IMG/VR virus record: IMGVR_UViG_3300025712_000004
Location: 33,806 to 97,805 of that record
Strand: one strand, 5' to 3'
Origin: a virus
Length of the DNA stretch: 64,000 bases
Shown here in pieces: positions 31,598 through 40,600 of the stretch. The position numbers and the translations under genes were made by a program. The notes under the pieces were generated by a model, which saw only the letters and a list, made by a program, of their open reading frames with translations, did not search any database and had not been told where the DNA came from. The stretch's first letter is position 1. Each line of letters starts with the position of its first letter.

Positions 31598-31906
31598 ATG
31601 AGTAATGATACATACTACAAGAAGAAAACTATAGAAAACCTAAAGGCTTATATTGATGGTAAGTTTAAGTCTGAGGAAACTAAGGTTAGTTACGGATTAT
31701 GTTATAACGTGATTGTTGGGATAGATGTTGTTGATATTTTCAGAACATGGCCGAATTATTCTGGTAATGATAGTTACCCAATAGAAGGGTCATGTGGGGA
31801 ATATTTTGTATGTGGTGCCACAAGACATGATGTAACAACCATATATGGTAAATTGCGTATGGAATTGGCGAAATATACTTTAGCTGAATTGGAGAAAACA
31901 TTATGA
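31598..31906 (+). CDS. hypothetical protein, 102 aa
   Basis: Not recognised. The start at 31598 follows AATGGAGAATGAT. PIEGSCGEYFVCGATRHDVT is the most distinct part. It overlaps the deformylase start by 4 bases. Confidence 0.7.
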   Translation: MSNDTYYKKKTIENLKAYIDGKFKSEETKVSYGLCYNVIVGIDVVDIFRTWPNYSGNDSYPIEGSCGEYFVCGATRHDVTTIYGKLRMELAKYTLAELEKTL

Positions 31907-32316
31907 TAATTACTGAAGGTAACCCAATACTAAGCCAGATGGCAAAAGAAATTGCATTTGGTGAAGATTGTAGCGAATTAATCGTTGACATGCGTAAAGC
32001 ATTAGGGCAAACTACTGGTATTGGGTTAGCGGCAAACCAAATTGGTGTTCTGAAGCGCGTTATACTGATTAATACATCAGACTACGTCCAGACAATTATC
32101 AATCCGGTGATTACCGCCAGCAATAATAAATTTAAAAATTCTACAGAAGGTTGCTTGTCTTTTCCAAATAAGTCTGCTAAGATGAAGCGAGAAAGTGTAG
32201 TTACGGTTGAAGGCTTCGATGAAGACTGGAAACCAATCAAGAAAAAATGTCGTGGTTTGTTGGCCGTAGTCATGCAGCATGAAATTGACCACCTTAACGG
32301 TATTACTATAATTTAG
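31903..32316 (+). CDS. def: peptide deformylase
   Basis: 137 aa, shorter than bacterial enzymes (~170) at the C-terminus, as is usual for phage forms. All three motifs are present: GIGLAANQIG (I), EGCLSFP with the metal-binding Cys (II) and QHEIDHLNG with the two His and catalytic Glu (III). It removes the formyl group from new proteins. It begins inside the previous gene. Confidence 0.93.
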   Translation: MIITEGNPILSQMAKEIAFGEDCSELIVDMRKALGQTTGIGLAANQIGVLKRVILINTSDYVQTIINPVITASNNKFKNSTEGCLSFPNKSAKMKRESVVTVEGFDEDWKPIKKKCRGLLAVVMQHEIDHLNGITII

Positions 32317-32324
32317 GAGAAATT

Positions 32325-32756
32325 ATGATTGTTCATTACACAAATTCATTGGGTATTCACCGAGATACTATGCCACAAATAGATGCTAAAATGGTTCCAC
32401 ATTTTGTAGCCAACCTAAACTCATTATTTGGTATCGGGTCTAGGCTAGAATATAGAGTTGCTGGTGTACTAGTACCAACCCAACAACACTTCAATCAACT
32501 GCGTGTAGACGCCAAGATATTAGAGGCCGAACGAGAAGGTATCCATGTTTTATTTAAGCCTTTAATGATTAGTTCGTTTGGTGGACGTATACTTGATGGA
32601 CACAACACAGTCGAAGCAATTAAACAATATAATAAAAAACACAACGAAATACATAAAGTTGTTGTTATTGCGATTGATTATGATATACTAGAGTTATTGA
32701 AGTTTGCAGAACACTATTGCTATTCATACAAAAAATCTATAAACCAAATATTTTAG
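32325..32756 (+). CDS. ParB/sulfiredoxin-like domain protein, 143 aa
   Basis: PLMISSFGGRILDGHNTVEA then HKVVVIAIDYDILELLKFA follows the ParB-like pattern (P-h-h-S, G.ILDGH...A, then VVhID.D). Such domains occur in many phage proteins, including nucleases and CTP-binding regulators; no HTH is seen here, so the role is open. The start follows TAGGAGAAATT. Confidence 0.6.
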   Translation: MIVHYTNSLGIHRDTMPQIDAKMVPHFVANLNSLFGIGSRLEYRVAGVLVPTQQHFNQLRVDAKILEAEREGIHVLFKPLMISSFGGRILDGHNTVEAIKQYNKKHNEIHKVVVIAIDYDILELLKFAEHYCYSYKKSINQIF

Positions 32757-32765
32757 GAGAAATTT

Positions 32766-33143
32766 ATGAGTAAGAAATTCAGTTTACGTAATAAGAACAA
32801 CTGGTCTAAGCTTCGTGCCGGACAAACATTATTCGAAGTTAATGCTTACGGTGTAATGGACCCAAACAACCTACGTGTCAATTCTAGCGTATTTGCTGGT
32901 CTTATAACTATCAACGGTAGCGAAGGGTTTAAGTGTTTGGGTACTACTCGTAAGCGTTTCATCGAAGATGCAATTCGTAGTGGTAAATTCGTAACTACTA
33001 GTAGACGTAAGGCAGAATCTTATGTTAAGCTACTACAAACTACTGGTTACCCTGAAGCTGTAGTTAAACACAATGCATGGGTACATGAAGATTTAATGTA
33101 TAATGACCAAATATGGGAGGTTATGCATAATGAGTACTACTAA
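32766..33143 (+). CDS. hypothetical protein, 125 aa
   Basis: Not recognised. Basic N-terminus (SKKFSLRNKNNWSKLRAGQ). The start follows TAGGAGAAATTT. It overlaps the next gene by 14 bases. Confidence 0.7.
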   Translation: MSKKFSLRNKNNWSKLRAGQTLFEVNAYGVMDPNNLRVNSSVFAGLITINGSEGFKCLGTTRKRFIEDAIRSGKFVTTSRRKAESYVKLLQTTGYPEAVVKHNAWVHEDLMYNDQIWEVMHNEYY

Positions 33144-33312
33144 AACTGATGGTTCTGGAATCGATTATAAAATCGTTGGTCGAGTCCACCAAATTTCGAT
33201 GATAAAGAAAATACGTGAAGTTAACCGTTGTTCTTTATTGGAAGCAAAACAACTATACCGAGCAATGATGGTATTTCAAGCAAACATGAGTAAGATGGGA
33301 GAAGTTAGATGA
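33130..33312 (+). CDS. hypothetical basic protein, 60 aa
   Basis: Not recognised. The ATG at 33130 follows GGGAGGTTATGCATA within the previous gene. Helical and basic (QISMIKKIREVNRCSLLEAK). The stop overlaps the ligase start. Confidence 0.65.
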   Translation: MSTTKTDGSGIDYKIVGRVHQISMIKKIREVNRCSLLEAKQLYRAMMVFQANMSKMGEVR

Positions 33313-34742
33313 TAGTAACAAAAACACACGTATTGGATATCATAAACCGAATTTCTGCTGCGAAAGGCAAAGATAAAATTTTCGTAATTGAAGCATTCGA
33401 GCATTCGAGCGAACTTGATTTGTTTAAGCGCGTAGTATCCATGGCGTATAAACAAGGTGTGGCGTATCACATTACATCATTGCCGACATTAGAAACAACA
33501 CTACCAGCATTTAGTTTGTTGGGTAATAAATCTCAAGCGCCAGCAGCTACTGGTAATTTGGCCAAAGCATTACACCTTCTCGATGAAGCAAACATGTACG
33601 GTAGAATGGACCGAGCAGATAAGCAAGTGTTAGCCTCTGTAGTGAGTCGTTTACCTGAAGATGATAAAAGACTAGTTGAACTTATTATCGGGCGAGATTT
33701 GAAGTGTGGGGCGTCTTTATCGAGCTTTCGTAAGGTATGGGGCAAGAAATTTTGTCCAGACTTCCCGAAAATGCTTTGTGCGTCATTCGACGAAGATAAA
33801 ATTGCTAAAAATATTACGTTTCCGGCATACTCACAATTAAAGTCTGATGGTGCTCGTGCTCAAGCTGTGCATATTTCAACTACATCTTACGCAGATGGTT
33901 TATATACTCGTAACGGCCAACGATATAATGGAATCGACCATATATACAATGCGTGTGTTGATTTGTTTGGTGTCGAATACATACCAGACGGTGAACTGGT
34001 AGTGGTAGATGCTGATGGTAAAATTTTACCACGTGAAACTGGTAATGGTATATTAAATAAATGTATCAAAGGTACTGCCAAGTTACATGAACAAATGCGA
34101 GTTCGTTTCATTGTGTGGGATTTGATATTCGTAAATGAATGGAATGGCGAAGCAGATGTCAAAACTGATTATGCTGAACGTTGGGCCATGCTAGAACGAA
34201 TCATGAATGAAGAAGGTGGGTTTATAAATGGAGTTAATTGCCCCCTCATCTTAACCGAAAATCGAATCGTAAATAACTTACGTGAAGCCAAGCTACATTA
34301 CCAAGAAATGCTTGCTCGTGGCGAAGAAGGTACTATCCTTAAAGATTTAGATGGTGAATGGGTAGATAATCGCAGTACTAGCCAGTTTAAATTTAAAGAA
34401 GAGCATGAAGGTGATTTTATTATTACTTCTTGGGGATACGGTAAAGTTGGCAGTAAAAACGAAAAACGTATCGGTAAATTGTTCGTAGCAACTAAGTGTG
34501 GCAAAGTTACTGCAGCGTTTGGTAGCTTAACGGACGTACAACGTAATATGGACGGTGATGAGCTAATCGGTACAGTAATAGAAGGGATATACAATTCCCG
34601 TACTAATATGGACACTGATGAGCAAAGCCTATTCTTACCACGTCCGGTTGAGTTGCGGTTTGATAAAGATAAAGATGATGCTGATACGTTAGAGTCGTTA
34701 ATCGCTCGCGAAGAAGCATCCAGACAAATAGGGGAACTATAA
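33309..34742 (+). CDS. 30: ATP-dependent DNA ligase, T4 gp30-like
   Basis: 477 aa (T4 ligase is 487). The AMP-binding Lys is in YSQLKSDGAR (K178). Further nucleotidyltransferase motifs are GELVVV, RFIVWDLI, EEGTILKDLDG and FKFKEE. The ~170-residue N-terminal part is the DNA-binding region. It joins lagging-strand fragments made by the polymerase and RNase H encoded upstream. Confidence 0.95.
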   Translation: MIVTKTHVLDIINRISAAKGKDKIFVIEAFEHSSELDLFKRVVSMAYKQGVAYHITSLPTLETTLPAFSLLGNKSQAPAATGNLAKALHLLDEANMYGRMDRADKQVLASVVSRLPEDDKRLVELIIGRDLKCGASLSSFRKVWGKKFCPDFPKMLCASFDEDKIAKNITFPAYSQLKSDGARAQAVHISTTSYADGLYTRNGQRYNGIDHIYNACVDLFGVEYIPDGELVVVDADGKILPRETGNGILNKCIKGTAKLHEQMRVRFIVWDLIFVNEWNGEADVKTDYAERWAMLERIMNEEGGFINGVNCPLILTENRIVNNLREAKLHYQEMLARGEEGTILKDLDGEWVDNRSTSQFKFKEEHEGDFIITSWGYGKVGSKNEKRIGKLFVATKCGKVTAAFGSLTDVQRNMDGDELIGTVIEGIYNSRTNMDTDEQSLFLPRPVELRFDKDKDDADTLESLIAREEASRQIGEL

Positions 34743-34966
34743 TGTTTACTTGGATTATTACTTACAGTATTAACGGCAAGATGCGATGCCAAAAAGTAAA
34801 GGCGCGTGATATTACTGATGCATGCGAACAGTCGATGTATAATCAAGGTTTTATTACTGGTTGTGTTCGTGGTGAGCCAGTAGACCCGAAACATGATGTA
34901 GCGTTACAACCAACACACCAGCAAGTTATGTTGCAATTGCAAACCGGAATGGCAGCAACACACTAA
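34742..34966 (+). CDS. hypothetical protein, 74 aa
   Basis: Not recognised. It starts on the last base of the ligase stop (TAATG). Last gene of the plus-strand arm, directly before the shared terminator. Confidence 0.68.
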   Translation: MFTWIITYSINGKMRCQKVKARDITDACEQSMYNQGFITGCVRGEPVDPKHDVALQPTHQQVMLQLQTGMAATH

Positions 34967-34971
34967 CGAAA

Positions 34972-35011
34972 AAAAAGGCTACAACACAAATTAATGTGTT
35001 GTAGCCTTTTT
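34972..35011. terminator. bidirectional rho-independent terminator
   Basis: AAAAAGGCTACAACACA (34972-34988) and TGTGTTGTAGCCTTTTT (34995-35011) form a perfect 17-bp stem with a 6-nt loop, with A- and T-runs on the two sides. It separates the convergent gene arms and can stop transcription from both. Confidence 0.95.
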
Positions 35012-35051
35012 GTATCCACGATAGAATCCCCACTCTACCATAAATATTTTC

Positions 35052-35582
35052 TTAGTCACTAAGTGACATTATCCTACCAGCGAGTCTAGAAGCACGATTT
35101 GGTGTCTGTCTAGCCCACTCCGAATCTAACATCTCGGCAGCAGCCAAATCATAATCACTACGTTCTAATGCGAGTAAAGTTTGCTCGAATTTGCTAAGCC
35201 TACCTTCGCCCATTTGAAATGACATATTAACTAACACTCGATGGACATCACCAGAGGCCCACGGATAGCGTTTTAATACCGATTTGCTCGCGATGTTGTA
35301 ATCGTACCGCAAAAGCTCAATAGCTTGGTGTGGTGTTAGTTTGGTGTATTGTTCGTCATCTGTTAGCATATGACCCACACCGATGGTTTTATTGCCTAAA
35401 GTATCGACATATACGTCATATCTAATGCTTTCGTCTTTCATTAGTTGAGCAATTTCGTTTTCGTATGCTTGATGCTCTAACATATTCCCAACAGTTGCTG
35501 ATACGCTAATTACTATGGTTAATGTGATGGCGATTAATATAGTATTAATTGAGCGCCACCACGTTTGTTTATTTTCGTTCAT
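35052..35582 (-). CDS. endolysin, T4-lysozyme type with N-terminal anchor
   Basis: 176 aa. DESIRYDVYVDTLGNKTIGV plus GH gives the GH24 catalytic triad E51-D60-T66 with the spacing of T4 lysozyme (E11-D20-T26). It cuts peptidoglycan sugar bonds. Residues 11-32 (SINTILIAITLTIVISVSAT) form a membrane segment rich in Ala, Ser and Thr, as in SAR endolysins, which are exported by the host and released at lysis. It is last in the late transcript, next to three membrane genes. Confidence 0.92.
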   Translation of the reverse strand: MNENKQTWWRSINTILIAITLTIVISVSATVGNMLEHQAYENEIAQLMKDESIRYDVYVDTLGNKTIGVGHMLTDDEQYTKLTPHQAIELLRYDYNIASKSVLKRYPWASGDVHRVLVNMSFQMGEGRLSKFEQTLLALERSDYDLAAAEMLDSEWARQTPNRASRLAGRIMSLSD

Positions 35583-35584
35583 AA

Positions 35585-35989
35585 TTATCTACCGAATAGT
35601 TTTAATATGAAGTTTGATATACCTTTCAATGGGTATATGATAAAGGCATTAAGTGTGTCTGTTATAACAAGCTTAACACCACCGTAGAGTTCACGAGATG
35701 ATGGTATAGCAACACCAGCACAAATTATAATGGCGACCAATTGCCACCACGTCAATTCATTTGTTATTTGATTGATGACGTCGGCTTTAGTTGATGTGGT
35801 GTTACTGATAGAATCTGCTGTTTGTTTAGTGCCTTCAGACTCAACACTAATTAAAGATTGGGAATGCTCGGCATTTTTTGCTACTTGTGCATTCACTTCA
35901 ATGCTTGGTTTATCTGTTAGAACAGATAACGGATTGATAGAACTACATCCAAAAGTCAATACACATATTAGTAGTATTATACGTTTCAT
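35585..35989 (-). CDS. lipoprotein with C-terminal membrane segment, lysis region
   Basis: 134 aa. The signal MKRIILLICVLTFGC ends in a lipobox-like TFGC. Near the C-terminus WWQLVAIIICAGVAIP is a possible membrane or membrane-lying segment. It shares VAKNAEHS exactly with the neighbour at 36002-36337. Position next to the endolysin suggests a lysis role (holin- or spanin-like), but I cannot match it to a known family. Confidence 0.65.
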   Translation of the reverse strand: MKRIILLICVLTFGCSSINPLSVLTDKPSIEVNAQVAKNAEHSQSLISVESEGTKQTADSISNTTSTKADVINQITNELTWWQLVAIIICAGVAIPSSRELYGGVKLVITDTLNAFIIYPLKGISNFILKLFGR

Positions 35990-36001
35990 GTTTGTGTCCT
36001 G

Positions 36002-36337
36002 TTATTTATTTTTTTCGAAGTTGTCTAACCTGATTGAGTTCTTTGTTGTTTCGTTGACGATAATATCGAGACTATCACCAATTTTTGTCAACGTACCATT
36101 CAATCTATTTAGGACCGATGTGGTCACTGCCGAATGTTCTGCGTTTTTTGCAACTTTATCTGCTAGTACATTGATAGTACCTACCATTAAAGTTCTTTCT
36201 TCTAATAATAACTTTTGGTTTACTTTTAACTCGGTTATTGTATTTGAATACGTAATCCAAGAACCACCAAACGTTATACACCAAGTTATAAATCCTGCAA
36301 GAAATACACCTTTAGTGTGTATATCACATTTAAACAT
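36002..36337 (-). CDS. single-TM coiled-coil protein, lysis region
   Basis: 111 aa. One N-terminal membrane segment (GVFLAGFITWCITFGGSWITY, about 10-30) is followed by a long polar helix (TITELKVNQKLLLEERTLMV; LNGTLTKIGDSLDIIVNETT). This type II layout fits an inner-membrane spanin or a pinholin-like helper. It contains VAKNAEHS, as in the adjacent lipoprotein. The start follows GAGGGTTGT. Confidence 0.65.
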   Translation of the reverse strand: MFKCDIHTKGVFLAGFITWCITFGGSWITYSNTITELKVNQKLLLEERTLMVGTINVLADKVAKNAEHSAVTTSVLNRLNGTLTKIGDSLDIIVNETTKNSIRLDNFEKNK

Positions 36338-36347
36338 ACAACCCTCA

Positions 36348-36455
36348 CTAGCTTTGTTTTTTTCGTATAGTATGATTATTTTTATATACTCTTATATAAA
36401 AATCACCAACTTTCGAAGTTTTGATAGTTTCTTTTATTTCTATAGATAAATTCAT
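36348..36455 (-). CDS. small protein, 35 aa
   Basis: A short frame between two late genes, with AGGA 8 bases before the ATG and tight spacing on both sides. The product (MNLSIEIKETIKTSKVGDFY at the start) is basic and soluble. The ribosome site and the filling of the gap support it. Confidence 0.5.
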   Translation of the reverse strand: MNLSIEIKETIKTSKVGDFYIRVYKNNHTIRKKQS

Positions 36456-36465
36456 TATAACATTC

Positions 36466-36831
36466 CTAATATGGCATAGGTGAATGAAGTACAACCAATG
36501 AGCCGTATAGTATAGTATTCCTATATCCTATAGAGTTAACGCCATTAATATCCGTTAGATGTTCGATTCTAATCTGATATGTATATTCACCTACATCTAA
36601 TTCACTAGTCAAACTAGAATTTATAATTGCGTGATGTTTTGTTGGTGTTATTTCATCAACCAAAAATTCAAAATTCAAAATATCATCTGTTGAATGTTCA
36701 ATACCAAAATAACCATCTAGTAATATTTCGGTATCAGATAAAAGACTTCCGTCTAATGATATATCAAATGTAACATCTAGTGTGTCGCCCTGTATAACCG
36801 ACAGCGGCATAAATAATCCTTTTGTGGTCAT
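36466..36831 (-). CDS. hypothetical late protein, 121 aa
   Basis: The start MTTKGLF at 36831 is preferred to an upstream in-frame ATG because AGGAGGT lies 5 bases before it. LSVIQGDTLDVTFDISLDGS and GEYTYQIRIEHL suggest an immunoglobulin-like beta sandwich, as in many virion accessory proteins. It is next to the fibre-adaptor-like gene. Confidence 0.65.
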   Translation of the reverse strand: MTTKGLFMPLSVIQGDTLDVTFDISLDGSLLSDTEILLDGYFGIEHSTDDILNFEFLVDEITPTKHHAIINSSLTSELDVGEYTYQIRIEHLTDINGVNSIGYRNTILYGSLVVLHSPMPY

Positions 36832-36867
36832 TGGACCTCCTAAATTTAGCACGTCCATGTGCATACG

Positions 36868-37158
36868 TTATTTGTTTGTTATTTTAATAGCTCTAGTAGA
36901 ATCTTCGACTCGACCATCAACAGTGGTGACGCGACAAGTAATCATATACTTCATATTCTTGCGACCAGCACTCAACCAAACAGTAACTATATTTTCAGAT
37001 AATGATGTTTGGTTGATTAATAGTTGACCTGTGTGGGTGGTTGTGTTGTATATAATTTCAAATGAAGAAATACTATCACCACCCTCCACCCAATCAGACC
37101 AGTCAAAAGAAAAGTCAAGAGTCGAATTTGGGTCTTTAACCCAGTCTGCAATTGACAT
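36868..37158 (-). CDS. fibre-adaptor-like virion protein, 96 aa
   Basis: WVKDPNSTLDFSFDWSDWVE resembles the short phage proteins with the pattern KDP...L.Y..DW..W(L/V) that are usually called fibre-tail adaptors, found near tail fibre genes in siphoviruses. The rest is a small beta sandwich. The exact role is not shown. Confidence 0.6.
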   Translation of the reverse strand: MSIADWVKDPNSTLDFSFDWSDWVEGGDSISSFEIIYNTTTHTGQLLINQTSLSENIVTVWLSAGRKNMKYMITCRVTTVDGRVEDSTRAIKITNK

Positions 37159-37169
37159 AATTCTAATCC

Positions 37170-37670
37170 TTATGCGATTGTTTGACCTTTAAGTGAAAGG
37201 GTATAATTGTCGTTGGCTGCTTGGTTATTGGTGTTTACAACAGTACGACGAATCCAAACTGCAACATAATCACCAGCACCGCCAGCATCAAAATCCAATT
37301 GTGCACTGAATGGGATGTCCACATTTATTGCTTGCCAAGAAGGGGAACCTGTTGGTTCTGTGTCTTCATTAGCAATAGAAACTGTATCAACGTTAACATT
37401 GTCCATAACTGCAATGTGAATGGTGGTGTCTGGGTCGACTGCACCTTGGGTCAGTTCTATGGATGGTGCAATTAGTGCGTTTGTTGTACTTGTATTACGG
37501 ACATACATACAACGATATTCAACATCACCAGAAGATGATTCAGCAGCTTCAATTCTATCCCAGAAAGCGTCAGATAAGCCACTAACTTCTGTTGTGAAGT
37601 CTGGTGCGCCACCTAGACTTCCGGCTGTGATAGATTGGTAAAATTTAAGATTAGCTATATTTAAAGCCAT
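37170..37670 (-). CDS. virion structural protein, 166 aa
   Basis: LKFYQSITAGSLGGAPDFTT and GDVEYRCMYVRNTS match a conserved siphovirus structural protein type found next to fibre genes. Beta-rich, acidic, no signal. It lies between the WSK-repeat fibre and the adaptor-like gene. Confidence 0.65.
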   Translation of the reverse strand: MALNIANLKFYQSITAGSLGGAPDFTTEVSGLSDAFWDRIEAAESSSGDVEYRCMYVRNTSTTNALIAPSIELTQGAVDPDTTIHIAVMDNVNVDTVSIANEDTEPTGSPSWQAINVDIPFSAQLDFDAGGAGDYVAVWIRRTVVNTNNQAANDNYTLSLKGQTIA

Positions 37671-37676
37671 GTTATA

Positions 37677-40600
37677 TTATCCTTTAATTATTAATTTTCT
37701 ACTTTCGTAGGAGATTGTGAACGTTCTGTTCGTGTGTGGGATTGTGTATGTTCTCAGTTTAGATGGTTTGGATATTCTAGTGAAATCCTTAGACCAAGTA
37801 ACTTTAACATTCACATTTAAGTTTTTAGATTTAGACCATGAGACATTCAGAGGTTTGGTGTAATATGAATAAACACCTTTAGACCAACTATTCTGAGTTT
37901 GTTTGGAAATAGTCTTAACTTTAGACCAACTATTAGTTGTATCTTTCGATATAGATTCAACTTTAGACCAAGTAACATTATAATCTTTCGATATAGTTTT
38001 AGTCTTAGACCATGAAATATTAGTTGATTTTGATATAGTTTTAGTCTTAGACCAACTCGATATTATATTAGACGAAATCGATTCAACTTTAGACCAGATA
38101 ACATTAATTAATTTAATGATGCTAGACTGAGATATTTTCGACCAAGTGACATTAACATCTTTAGATAATTGTTTCGTCTTAGACCAGTTGTTTGTTATTG
38201 GTCTATTAACAACTTCAACTTTAGACCAGTTATTGGTTATTGGTTTATTAACAACTTCAACTTTAGACCATGAGGTGGTGATTTGTTTAACTAAATCTAG
38301 ACCTAACTTAGACCATCGTGTAGTTAATGGTTTATCTATAGTTTTCGTCTTCGACCACGAATTATTGGTTGATTTAGATACAGTTTTCGTCTTCGACCAT
38401 ACGACTGTCGTTTGTTGACTTATAGTTGCATCTTTAGACCACAAATTAACTACTGTGGTATTGACTTGTTTCGTCTTCGACCAAGTAACATTAACATCTT
38501 TAGATAATTGTTTCGTCTTAGACCAGTTATTGGTTATTGGTTTATTAACAACTTCAACTTTAGACCAAGTAACATTAACATCTTTAGATATATATTCGAA
38601 TTTAGACCAACTATTAGTTGTTGATTTAACAACCGACTTAACTTTAGACCATAATATGGTCAGGTCTTTTGATATAATCGTTTCTGAAGATTTAGACCAT
38701 AAGTTTGTTACACTTGTCTGTAAGTATTTAACTTTAGACCAAACCGAATTAATCGTCTTAGATATTGTGGTTTGTGCATCCTTAGTCCAAATAACATTAA
38801 TGGATTTCGATATTGGTGTTGTTGGGTCCGACGTGTCAATATCATAAGCCCAACTCGCAATATCTGAGCCGTTCCAACCTTTACCTGCTAGTGCTGTTTG
38901 ACCACCAGTAGTGATTTGCGTATTAGCGTCAAACCAACTAGCTTGCGCGTTTACTATGTTACCTGTACCTGCTAATGTGCCTTTTGTGGTGGCACAATAA
39001 TCAGTAACGCTAGCTAATGGGTCATTAGTGTTATCTTTTAATATTGTGTTAATTAGTGTTGCTGTGACTGTTGCGTAACGATTAGAGTTCTCAATAATAG
39101 AGTCTATAATTACTAAATCTTCAACAGGTATTTTATTGTTATACGCGCCATCGTTACAATTCTTAATAAGGGTATTTTTTACCGTTACTTTACCTGAGTT
39201 TGGCGTTATACCATCAATAGACGTACTGTTAAGTCCATCTACCACGCAACTATCTATAACAGTAGAACTACCCTCTACATTGAAGTTTTGTGCACCGATA
39301 TTGTAATAAAAATTATCACCTAAACTAGAGTTTCTTAGTACCCCTGTAAATCCAACTTGAGCAACATTATTGATAGGTTCAAGACCTTTAGCGGCTGTGA
39401 ATGTCATACCTTTTGTCAACTTATTCAGTGACGTAGTAAATCCATTTGGTTCAAGGTCGTGCATGAGTAACTTATAGTGATAGTCACCGTTGTTATTCGC
39501 ACCGTACCAAGTAGCCGTGTCAGCATAATCCCACTTAGGGTCACTACCAACAGTGTAAACACTAACAGGCAGTACAGGTTGCCACTTAACAACAGAATCA
39601 TTAACAATAGTCGCGTGATTGTTACCAACCGTGTCGATTATCTTTTCTTGGTCGCCAGTGGTGAAGTCGTAGAAATGACTTTTCCCTTGGGTATGGTTAG
39701 TGACCTCAGCCTCTGCAATAAATAGGGGTGCAGTAGCACCTACAGAGTCACCTCTGGTCCCAAAAGTTAATCTGTTAAAGTCGAGTGTCGGGTCAGTAGC
39801 TAAGTTGTTGTCTGTAACTACAACGCCATCTAAAATTATTGTTCTAGCCCTATTAGTTTGATTCTCGTATACCTCTAAAATGTGAGGCTCACTATAATCT
39901 AACGGTAGAAGTTCAGCAGGTAACTCGTAAGCTTGTGCCCAATCTAGTGTACTGTATCGAGTAGCAACATAAACTCTTGTAGGGGTTATAGATAAACCCC
40001 TAGAGGTGCTTGACCACGATAAAAAATAGGACCCTGCGGTATGGTCGGGATTTAGCCAAAGTTTAAGTTTTAGAGTTAATTCCGTACAGCCTAGAAGTAA
40101 GTCCTCAGCCATAGCATAAGTGATACCACTCGTCTGATACCCAACAACAGCCTCATCATCACCGCGCACATAACCACTATCGGCAGGGTAGTTGTTTAAC
40201 GTAGCAATAGCACCGTTATAGTGGTCAATAACAGTATCGCCTTTGGTTTGGTTGAATTCCCAATAGCGTGAGTTTGAGCTATCAACAAAGTCAGTTATTT
40301 GAATTGTACTGTCAGAGCCAGAGAAAAAATGTATATCTCCTTTCTGACCTATCCGATTAATTATAAATGTGTTTGCAGAGCCAACCGTGTTAGTGCCAAA
40401 CAACACACCATCTACCCACACTTCATAGGTTAAACCTGTTCGTTTTATCTCAATCTCGTACCAAGTATCAACAACCAAAGCAGAATTTAAATCAATCACT
40501 ATAGCGTTAGTAGACTCAGTTTTAATTCGCATTTGAGTTGAATTGTTAAACCGCCAAGTAACCTGACCTGTATCCGAACCGAACAAGGTTCTATTTAGGA

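Noticed and set aside
35772-36449. A 225-aa plus-strand frame across the lysis region
   Set aside because: It runs against four tightly packed minus-strand genes with good starts and motifs, and it lacks its own signals.
38146-38847. Plus-strand frames of 90 and 130 aa inside the WSK fibre gene
   Set aside because: They are the reverse reading of the repeated WSK units (repeating LDQ blocks), with no promoter or ribosome site on that strand.
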